Assembly (NCBI GenBank): GCA_002352045.1 | Contig: DEHT01000102.1 | Location: 2,723 to 15,251 of the forward strand | Reading direction: 5' to 3' | Length of the DNA: 12,529 bases | DNA from: Chitinophagaceae bacterium UBA2793 | GTDB lineage: Bacteria > Bacteroidota > Bacteroidia > Chitinophagales > Chitinophagaceae | Part shown: positions 6,806-12,529 of the stretch, in pieces | Numbering within the stretch: position 1 is the stretch's first letter | How the letters are laid out: each line of letters opens with the position of its first letter | The notes under the pieces: generated by a model | What the model saw: the letters and a program-made list of their open reading frames with translations, nothing else | Databases searched by the model: none | What the model was told of the DNA's origin: nothing | Program-made: the position numbers and the translations under genes

Positions 6806-8629
6806 ATGAGAAAATTATGGCTTACCTCCAGCCTGCTATTGTGTATATACATGGCTAGTGCCGGCGATGAAAAAAACAGCGTACCATCAACTGTAAAATC
6901 CGTAACCGTTTATCGCAATGGCGCCGAAATGATTCATACAGCTACCGCCAATCTTTCTAAAGGCAGCAGCGAGTTAGTGATTGAAGGTATTAGCAACAGT
7001 ATTGATATAAACAGTTTGCAGGTTAATTGCCCCAGCACAGTTACCATACTGGGTGTGGAGTTCAGCAATCAATACCTGGTAGAAGAATTATCTACTCCGG
7101 CAATAAAAAAAATAAAAGATTCAATAGAGGTAATGAATGAAGCTATTCAACGCATGGATATTTCCATAACCACTACCGATGATTTGCTTTCGGTATTAAA
7201 ATCAAATAAAGAAATAAAAGGTTCGCAAACAGGGTTAAGTGTAGCTGAACTGATGAAGCTAATGGATTATTATAAAGTAAAATCGGCCGAATTGCAAAAC
7301 GATTTAACTGCACTGAAAGTAAAAAGAGCCAAACAATATGAGTTGATAAATAAACTCAACCTGCAATTGCGTGAAGAGCAAAAGAAAAATACAAAAACAT
7401 CTGGCAGAATAATTTTACAATTGTCTGCCGCAATGAATGTGAATAGCGAGTTTACCATTTCTTATCTCACGGCCAACGCCTACTGGGCACCATACTACGA
7501 CCTTAAAGCAGACAATATCAAAAGTCCGGTAAAAATTATTTACAAAGCAAAAATTAGCCAAACCACCGGTATTGATTGGAAAAAAGTAAAACTCTCCTTA
7601 TCAACTTCCACACCCAGTCAATATGGCCAGGCGCCCTTATTGCGTAGTTGGTTTTTAAGTTACATTAATCCGGTAAATGCTATCAACAAGCAACTGTACA
7701 AAGAAAATTCAATTCAGTCTGCTTTAGATGGCAGGGTTGCAGGCGTGCAGCAAATTAACGAAGTGGTAGTATCAGGCTATAGCAATGCTATAAAATTAAG
7801 AGGAGCTGCAAGTAGCCAGGTAAATTCGCAACCGCTTTATATTGTTAATGGTGCCGAAATGAATTACGCCGATTACAGCAGGATAAACCCCGGCAGCATA
7901 AAATCTATTGAAGTTTTGAAAGATGCCAATGCTACCGCAATATATGGTGCCAGGGCTTCTAATGGAGTAATAATCACCACGCTAAAAGATGGCTTAGATG
8001 AATACGTAACCGTAACAGATAGTGAGCTGGATGTTACTTACGATATTGATTTACCTTATGATGTACCTACCAATGGAAAACAACAAGTAGCCACTTTAAA
8101 AGAGGCAGAAGTGCCGGCATTGTTTAAATATTATGCTGTGCCAAAGTTGGATAAAGATGCATTTTTATTGGCTGAGATTGTCAATTGGGAAAAATTAAAT
8201 TTATTGCCCGGCGAAGCCAATATTATTTTTGAAGGTACGTATGTAGGAAAATCTTTTATTGACCCGGCAAGTACCAACGATACGCTCAATCTTACCTTAG
8301 GAAAAGATAAAAGGGTAGTGGTAAAGCGTGAAAAATTGATGGATTATAGCAGCATTAAATTTTTGGGCAGCAACAAACTCCAAACATTCACATACGAGAT
8401 TACAGTAAGAAATAATAAAAAAGATGCACTGAGTTTTATGCTTAAAGATCAATACCCCATTAGTACCAACAAAGATGTAGAAGTAGAATTGCTAAGCCAC
8501 AGCGATGCAATGAACAACAAAGAAATTGGGGTACTCACCTGGAAGTTGCAATTGGAGCCGGGTGAAACAAAAAAAATTAGGTTTAGTTATAGTGTTAAAT
8601 ATCCCAGGGGTAAAACGCTCAACTTATAA
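6806..8629 (+). CDS. DUF4140/DUF4139 (MuiA-like) protein with inserted SusC-type TonB plug
   Basis: A 607-residue exported protein. A signal peptide covers residues 1-19 (cleavage after A-S-A). Residues about 30-90 match DUF4140 (V-T-V-Y-R-N-G-A-E and the strands after it), and about 95-195 are charged helices likely to form a coiled coil. The DUF4139 domain runs from about 212 to the end, starting at F-T-I-S-Y-L-T-A-N-A-Y-W-A-P-Y-Y-D. It is interrupted at about 300-397 by a SusC-type TonB-receptor plug: A306-L-D-G-R-V-A-G-V, then N-E-V-V-V-S-G-Y, P343-L-Y-I-V-N-G and S-I-E-V-L-K-D-A-N-A-T-A-I-Y-G-A-R-A-S-N-G-V-I, ending near G396. No TonB barrel follows. DUF4139 proteins are sometimes named mucoidy inhibitor MuiA, but their biochemical role is unclear. 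The plug suggests contact with outer-membrane or TonB machinery, by inference. The gene is single, with a terminator after it. Confidence 0.9.
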   Translation: MRKLWLTSSLLLCIYMASAGDEKNSVPSTVKSVTVYRNGAEMIHTATANLSKGSSELVIEGISNSIDINSLQVNCPSTVTILGVEFSNQYLVEELSTPAIKKIKDSIEVMNEAIQRMDISITTTDDLLSVLKSNKEIKGSQTGLSVAELMKLMDYYKVKSAELQNDLTALKVKRAKQYELINKLNLQLREEQKKNTKTSGRIILQLSAAMNVNSEFTISYLTANAYWAPYYDLKADNIKSPVKIIYKAKISQTTGIDWKKVKLSLSTSTPSQYGQAPLLRSWFLSYINPVNAINKQLYKENSIQSALDGRVAGVQQINEVVVSGYSNAIKLRGAASSQVNSQPLYIVNGAEMNYADYSRINPGSIKSIEVLKDANATAIYGARASNGVIITTLKDGLDEYVTVTDSELDVTYDIDLPYDVPTNGKQQVATLKEAEVPALFKYYAVPKLDKDAFLLAEIVNWEKLNLLPGEANIIFEGTYVGKSFIDPASTNDTLNLTLGKDKRVVVKREKLMDYSSIKFLGSNKLQTFTYEITVRNNKKDALSFMLKDQYPISTNKDVEVELLSHSDAMNNKEIGVLTWKLQLEPGETKKIRFSYSVKYPRGKTLNL

Positions 8630-8651
8630 AATAGGTTCGGGGTTTTAATGG

Positions 8652-8689
8652 AATCCACCTGCAATAAATTTTTGTGGGTGGATTTTTTT
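8652..8689 (+). terminator. Rho-independent terminator after the DUF4139 gene
   Basis: AATCCACC (8652-8659) pairs with GGTGGATT (8677-8684), and the stem extends inward by five more pairs, two of them G-T, leaving a 7-base loop. A run of T residues follows at 8683-8689. It lies 22 bp after the stop codon and works only for plus-strand transcription. Confidence 0.75.
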
Positions 8690-8759
8690 AAAAAATACTT
8701 TATGCGTGAATGCCTAAGGGTTTAAATATTTCATTATTGTTCGACAAAATATGAGTTAA

Positions 8760-8782
8760 AAATGATGTAACCCCAATCATTT
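8760..8782 (-). terminator. Weak candidate terminator after the DUF2200 gene
   Basis: AAATGAT (8760-8766) and ATCATTT (8776-8782) form a 7-bp AT-rich stem with a 9-base loop. On the minus strand it begins four bases after the DUF2200 stop codon and leads into a short T stretch. The stem is weak, so it may not terminate efficiently. Confidence 0.35.
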
Positions 8783-8786
8783 GGTT

Positions 8787-9152
8787 TTACCCCGCCCTCA
8801 ATATCTTCTCCATCTTTTTTCCTTTAGCAAGTTCATCAACCAGCTTGTCTAAATACCTTGCCTTTTTGGTGAGCGGTGTTTCAATATCTTCAATGCGGTA
8901 ACCACAAATAACTCCGGTTATTAAATGAGCGTTGGCATTTAGTTTAGCTTTTTTAAAGAAGGTTTCAAAACTCACTTTTTGCTCTATTAGTTCCTGCAAC
9001 GTTTTTTTATTGAAGCCGGTAAGCCATTGTATTACTTCATGTAATTCATCTATTGTTCGTCCCTTGCTTTCTACTTTAGTTACATAATGCGGGTAAACCG
9101 ATGCAAAGCTCATTTTTGCAATTCTGGTATCATGTTCGGGAGTAGTAATCAT
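8787..9152 (-). CDS. DUF2200 domain-containing protein
   Basis: A 121-residue soluble protein that fills the DUF2200 family from end to end. Recognisable blocks are R-I-A-K-M-S-F-A-S-V-Y-P-H-Y-V near the N-terminus, K-G-R-T with a following W-L-T-G-F, F-E-T-F-F in the middle, L-I-T-G-V-I-C-G-Y-R-I-E-D-I-E, and the C-terminal R-Y-L-D-K-L-V-D-E-L-A-K-G-K-K-M-E-K-I-L-R. The family is widespread in bacteria and its biochemical function is not established to my knowledge. There is no signal peptide or membrane helix, so it should be cytoplasmic. It lies 71 bp downstream of the membrane-protein gene on the same strand, so the two may share a transcript, although the gap is long enough for its own promoter. 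Length and both ends fit the family, which supports the start. Confidence 0.92.
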   Translation of the reverse strand: MITTPEHDTRIAKMSFASVYPHYVTKVESKGRTIDELHEVIQWLTGFNKKTLQELIEQKVSFETFFKKAKLNANAHLITGVICGYRIEDIETPLTKKARYLDKLVDELAKGKKMEKILRAG

Positions 9153-9223
9153 TGTATAAATTTTTGGAAGGGTTAAGTTCGGAATATAATTTCATCAATA
9201 AATTTTTTACTTTCTAAAAAACT

Positions 9224-9949
9224 TTATTTGTCATCAAAAATCGCTTTCCCTTTCACCAGCCACGAAATACCAAATGCTTCTATGGCGATGGTTTCCATCC
9301 AAAAGGTTAAATGGTTGGCAGTATATACTTCTTCCGGCATTCCTATTCCTTTATATCCCACAATAAAAATAAATAAAATGGCTGCCAGCATTACTATGGC
9401 GCATATTCGATAAATGCGGTTACGCATTTTTTTTCTATTTGTTCTTTCAATAACAGGTTTATCACTCCTGGTAAATACAAAAAAAGAAAGTGCCGCCAAC
9501 GATAGCAAAAAAATGGCGGCAGAGATGTAATGAAAATTTACCCTTGCACTATTTTCGGCAATGCTGGTTACGGAATAATATTTTTCTGCATCACAGCACA
9601 CGGTTATATTATTGGTTGGAAACAGCAAAACACAAAATGCAAATATGCCTGCCGTGCAGGATAGAATAAAATCAATGCGTTCTTTGCCCTTATATACCAT
9701 TAAAAAAATGGCCAACAGGCTTACTATTATACAAAAAATACTTGCTGCCCTGGTAAAATAGTAATGACTGATTGATTCTAACGGTTTCCCGTAGCCGCTA
9801 TCAATCCAAATGTAGAGCCAAATTAATAAGGGTAATAGCATACCCAATATTCCAACCAGTTTTCTAAGTGTATCCTGGTTGGTTAGGCCAATTCTTTTAT
9901 CATCCAAAAAATTAAGGTTAAATGGGGGAGTGTTTTTTGGCGTTGTCAT
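9224..9949 (-). CDS. Six-helix inner-membrane protein of unknown function
   Basis: A 241-residue integral membrane protein with about six hydrophobic segments: residues 30-48, 66-86, 94-111, 139-159, 178-198 and 214-233. A short hydrophilic N-terminus precedes the first helix and there is no cleavable signal peptide. Distinct features are S-I-S-H-Y-Y-F-T just before the second helix, L-L-F-P-T-N at the end of the third, a paired cysteine V-C-C-D at 117-120 in the loop after it, and F-W-M-E-T-I-A-I-E-A-F-G-I-S-W-L-V-K-G at the C-terminus. I associate the S-H-Y-Y and E-x-x-A-x-x-x-F-G-x-S-W patterns with an uncharacterised bacterial membrane-protein family, but cannot name a role. The conserved His and Glu next to membrane segments could be functional. 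The DUF2200 gene follows downstream. Confidence 0.85.
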   Translation of the reverse strand: MTTPKNTPPFNLNFLDDKRIGLTNQDTLRKLVGILGMLLPLLIWLYIWIDSGYGKPLESISHYYFTRAASIFCIIVSLLAIFLMVYKGKERIDFILSCTAGIFAFCVLLFPTNNITVCCDAEKYYSVTSIAENSARVNFHYISAAIFLLSLAALSFFVFTRSDKPVIERTNRKKMRNRIYRICAIVMLAAILFIFIVGYKGIGMPEEVYTANHLTFWMETIAIEAFGISWLVKGKAIFDDK

Positions 9950-10004
9950 TATTGTTAGATTATGGTAATTAAATTTTTTTTCTAAACCCGAACTGTTTAT
10001 TCTT

Positions 10005-10034
10005 TTGTTGGTTTAGCCATCAAAATTAATTTTT
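10005..10034 (+). promoter_or_regulatory. Possible promoter of the propeller/CUB operon
   Basis: TTG at 10005-10007 is followed after 19 bases by TAATTTTT (10027-10034), seven of eight positions of the TAnnTTTG element with ideal spacing. It would give a leader of about 175 bases before the ATG at 10216, including the direct repeat at 10123-10193. The match is weak and unproven. Confidence 0.25.
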
Positions 10035-10122
10035 TTGAATGCAGAACTCGCTACCCAATTTGAAGTATAAAGCTTATTTCAGCTACATAATAATAAATCA
10101 ACACGCCGGATAAATAAACAGG

Positions 10123-10193
10123 TATCGTTTAAAATCTTTCTCTCCTTTAGTTTAGTAGCAGAATAAAACCTTTTATCGGCATAATCTTTCTCT
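10123..10193. repeat. Direct repeat upstream of the propeller gene
   Basis: Two copies of a sequence of the form TATCG, four or five variable bases, AATCTTTCTCT lie at 10123-10143 and 10174-10193. The identical 11-base cores start exactly 50 bp apart, at 10133 and 10183. The second copy ends 22 bp before the ATG. They could be paired binding sites for a regulator or a chance or old duplication; nothing else in the gap explains them. Confidence 0.45.
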
Positions 10194-10215
10194 GTTAATT
10201 TAAAAATTCTTTTGT

Positions 10216-12189
10216 ATGAAAACGTTGCTTCTCATTACCTTACTCTTCAATATTGCCATTAATTCCAATGCCCAAATACCCAACCTTCAATGGGCCAAAA
10301 ATATTGGTGGCAGCAGGGGCGATGATATTAAAACCGATGCTGCCGGCAATGTATATACTACCGGGTATTTTAGTGGTGTGGCAGATTTTGACCCCGGGCC
10401 GGGCACATTTTATTTAACTGCCGATGGTGGAGGTGCCGATGATGCGTATGTATCTAAATTAGACACTTACGGAAATTTTTTATGGGCTGCCCGGCTGGGT
10501 GGCGATGCTACCAATTATAATTTTTCTGTGGAAGTAGATGCAAGTGGCAATGTATATTCTGCAGGGCGATTTAGTGGTACGGTAGATTTTGACCCCGGGC
10601 CGGGCATATTCAATATTACCAGCCTCGGACAATATGATATTGGCATTTCAAAATTAGATGCCGCAGGAAATTTTGTTTGGGCAAAAAGGTTTGGTGGCAC
10701 CCAGTCAGAAACAGCCAATGCATTATTGATAGATGATGCAGGAAATATTTGCATCACAGGAATATTTGTTGGCATTGCTGATTTTGATCCCGGCCCTGCT
10801 GTTTTTAACCTGAATGGCAATGGTGTTTTTGGCGAAAGTTTTATTGCCAAATTAAATGCCGATGGAAATTTTATTTGGGCAAAAGAAATTGACGGATATT
10901 TTGCCGAAGGCTTTGGCATTAGCAAAGATGCAACAGGCAACTTGTATGTATGCGGCACTTTTGATCAAGCGGTGGACCTTGACCCCGGCGTTGCGGTATT
11001 TAATGTAACCACTTCGGGTGCTGCCGATGCCTTCCTGGTAAAGCTGGATGTCAATGGTAATTTTATTTGGGGCAAATCTTTTGGCGGTATAGGTTCTCAA
11101 ACCTGTAAATCAGTTGCGGTTGATGCCACAGGTAATGTATTGCTTACAGGCTATTTCCCTTTTACTGTTGACTTTGACCCCGGCGCTGCTGTCTTTAATA
11201 TTACAGCCCTTGGAGCTTCTGATGCTTATGTTTTAAAATTAGATGGCTCAGGAAATTTTATTTGGGCAAAAGTTTTTTCCGGTACGGCTGCCGATAATGC
11301 TAACGATATTGCAGTAGATGTAATGGGTAATGTATTTGTTACCGGATTATTTCAATTTACTGCCGACTTTGACCCCGGACCCGGCGTTTATAATTTAACT
11401 GCATTAAGCAACGATATCTACATTGCAAAGCTGGATGCCGCAGGTAATTTTGGATGGGCTATAAAATATGGTGGCACTACTTTAGATGCAGGACTCTCCA
11501 TTTTTGTAGCTGCTACAGGTAATATTTATGCTACCGGTTTTTTTGAAGAAGTGGTTGACTTTGACCCCGGACCCGGTATAACAACACTAAACTCCAGCAC
11601 CGGCCGAACTTTTATAGTGAACCTGGGAAACGGCACACTGCCACTAACCTTACTTGAGTTTTCAGGGAAAAATACAGTGGTAGGCAATGAATTAATTTGG
11701 AAAACCGCACAGGAAATTAATACCAGCCATTTTGAAATTCAATGGAGCAGCAACGGGCAACAATTTAATTCCATCAGCACTTTGCCGGCAGCAGGCAACA
11801 GCACACAAACAAAACAATACCGTTTTTTACATACTCAACCTTTAAGCGGCAATAATTTTTACCGCCTTAAAATGGTGGATGCCGACGGACGTTTTACTTA
11901 TTCAAATATTGTAACAGTACAGGTAAAATCTGCCGGCAATGCAGTGGATGTTTTTCCCAACCCGGTAGTGCAGGTGATGCAATTAAAAATCACTTCTCTT
12001 AAAAATGAAACAGTGCAGTTGCAATTAATAAATGCAATGGGTATGCAAGTGGCTTCAAAACAAATCCACTTATCACAAGGCCTCAACATTTTTTCATGGG
12101 ATATAAAAAGCGTAGCAACCGGAAAATATTTTTTGGTAGATGAAAAAAAACAATACCAACCGATTTCAATTATTAAACAAGAAAACTAA
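10216..12189 (+). CDS. Secreted beta-propeller-like repeat protein with T9SS C-terminal sorting domain
   Basis: A 657-residue exported protein. Residues 1-19 form a signal peptide ending S-N-A. Residues about 20-470 hold a repeat of about 65 residues containing D-[FL]-D-P-G, at residues 57, 124, 189, 254, 319, 384 and 448; each unit also has K-L-D-x-x-G-N-F-x-W and G-N-[VIL]-x-x-x-G-x-F. This is the SBBP-type repeat expected to form a beta-propeller. The chain starts with a half unit and ends with a half unit around six complete ones, which fits a closed seven-bladed ring. Residues about 475-570 form an Ig/FN3-like domain starting L-P-L-T-L-L-E-F. The tail from V579-F-P-N-P to the end matches the T9SS type A sorting domain, so the protein should cross the outer membrane and be secreted or surface-attached. 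The next gene begins one base after the stop. Ligand or substrate is unknown. Confidence 0.92.
   Translation: MKTLLLITLLFNIAINSNAQIPNLQWAKNIGGSRGDDIKTDAAGNVYTTGYFSGVADFDPGPGTFYLTADGGGADDAYVSKLDTYGNFLWAARLGGDATNYNFSVEVDASGNVYSAGRFSGTVDFDPGPGIFNITSLGQYDIGISKLDAAGNFVWAKRFGGTQSETANALLIDDAGNICITGIFVGIADFDPGPAVFNLNGNGVFGESFIAKLNADGNFIWAKEIDGYFAEGFGISKDATGNLYVCGTFDQAVDLDPGVAVFNVTTSGAADAFLVKLDVNGNFIWGKSFGGIGSQTCKSVAVDATGNVLLTGYFPFTVDFDPGAAVFNITALGASDAYVLKLDGSGNFIWAKVFSGTAADNANDIAVDVMGNVFVTGLFQFTADFDPGPGVYNLTALSNDIYIAKLDAAGNFGWAIKYGGTTLDAGLSIFVAATGNIYATGFFEEVVDFDPGPGITTLNSSTGRTFIVNLGNGTLPLTLLEFSGKNTVVGNELIWKTAQEINTSHFEIQWSSNGQQFNSISTLPAAGNSTQTKQYRFLHTQPLSGNNFYRLKMVDADGRFTYSNIVTVQVKSAGNAVDVFPNPVVQVMQLKITSLKNETVQLQLINAMGMQVASKQIHLSQGLNIFSWDIKSVATGKYFLVDEKKQYQPISIIKQEN
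10381..11630 (+). repeat. Seven in-frame tandem coding repeats, period about 195 bp
   Basis: The units encode the propeller repeats, marked by the D-[FL]-D-P-G codons at 10384, 10585, 10780, 10975, 11170, 11365 and 11557. Spacings are 201, 195, 195, 195, 195 and 192 bp. Some parts are still identical as DNA: the first two units share an exact match of 23 bases around the GC-rich GACCCCGGGCCGGG segment (10383 and 10584), and the units around 10864 and 11254 share 22 bases encoding G-N-F-I-W-A-K. Confidence 0.85.
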
Positions 12190-12190
12190 T

Positions 12191-12529
12191 ATGAAAAAGC
12201 TACTCATCTTTTTTTTGCTATTGTCCATATCAAAATATGATTTGGCACAAAACGTGGGCATAGGCACTGCCGAGCCTTTCAACAAACTTGATGTATTAGG
12301 CAATTTAATGGTTACAGCGCCTACTACTGCTACCAGTACAGCGCCAACTGCAACACAAACCAAAAATATGCCTGGCCTTGGTACATTAACCTTTTTGGGA
12401 AGTTCAGATTCTACTGGCAGGTTATACGATTCCGGCGGACCGTCTGGTAATTATGGAATTGACCATGATGCTAAGGCAACTATTGCATCCTCCACCAATA
12501 TAGCTATTGAAATGACAGCAGAAACTATG
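12191..12529 (+). CDS. Exported CUB-like domain protein, 5' part only
   Basis: The first 113 residues of a gene that stays open to the window end. It starts one base after the stop of the propeller gene, so the two are almost certainly co-transcribed and perhaps translationally coupled. Residues 1-19 form a signal peptide ending D-L-A before Q20. N-V-G-I-G-T-A-E-P-F-N-K-L-D-V-L-G-N (21-38) is the motif that opens many long Bacteroidota surface or fibre proteins. A Thr/Ala-rich linker follows (about 42-58). From about residue 76, G-R-L-Y-D-S-G-G-P-S-G-N-Y-G matches the start of a CUB-like domain, of which only the first strands are visible. CUB domains mediate protein or carbohydrate binding outside the cell. 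The C-terminus is missing, so a sorting domain can only be expected, not seen. Confidence 0.85.
   Translation, partial: MKKLLIFFLLLSISKYDLAQNVGIGTAEPFNKLDVLGNLMVTAPTTATSTAPTATQTKNMPGLGTLTFLGSSDSTGRLYDSGGPSGNYGIDHDAKATIASSTNIAIEMTAETM

Noticed and set aside
10515..11100. Minus-strand frames of 147 and 82 codons within the propeller gene
   Set aside because: They mirror the repeated coding units on the other strand and change with the repeat rather than showing their own protein features.
10381..11630. CRISPR-like or mobile repeat array
   Set aside because: The repeats are in frame, about 195 bp long and encode a protein repeat. There are no short palindromic repeats with unique spacers.

Overview
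This AT-rich window most likely comes from a member of the Bacteroidota, probably of the Chitinophagales/Chitinophagaceae type. The evidence is a secreted protein with a C-terminal domain of the type IX secretion system (T9SS) sorting kind, a TonB-plug sequence of the SusC type, the absence of Shine-Dalgarno sequences before the starts (these are A/T-rich instead), and several protein families found mainly in this phylum. The genus is a guess. No tRNA, rRNA, CRISPR array, insertion sequence or phage gene was recognised. The content reads as ordinary chromosome with several poorly characterised surface proteins.

Layout, left to right. (1) The 3' end of a HAD-family phosphatase/phosphoglucomutase-like gene. 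(2) An Amt-type ammonium channel with no P-II (glnK) gene beside it, followed by a gene-free gap of about 450 bp. (3) An unrecognised protein with an N-terminal Ig-like domain and an unnamed C-terminal domain, closed by a clear terminator. (4) A two-gene operon of an AlgI-like MBOAT O-acyltransferase and a membrane-anchored SGNH-hydrolase-like protein. It ends at a strong hairpin that can also stop transcription from the opposite side. (5) On the minus strand, a secreted protein with an EF-hand-like loop and a very basic tail rich in Trp, Pro, Tyr, His and Arg. (6) Divergent from it, a DUF4140/DUF4139 (MuiA-like) protein carrying an inserted SusC-type TonB plug. (7) On the minus strand, a six-helix membrane protein and a DUF2200 protein. 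(8) A secreted protein of seven propeller-like repeats with a T9SS-type tail, followed after one base by a second exported protein with a CUB-like domain that runs off the window.

How the genes may work together. Only two groups look like functional units from spacing. The MBOAT and SGNH pair has the composition of known two-component systems that O-acylate an extracytoplasmic polymer, but no polysaccharide genes are near, so its substrate is unknown. The T9SS-type propeller protein and the CUB protein look like a co-transcribed surface or secreted pair. The rest are single genes or loosely spaced neighbours. The most unusual architecture is the SusC-type plug inside the DUF4139 protein. The least explained genes are the Ig-like protein at 2287-3072 and the basic-tailed protein at 5684-6595.
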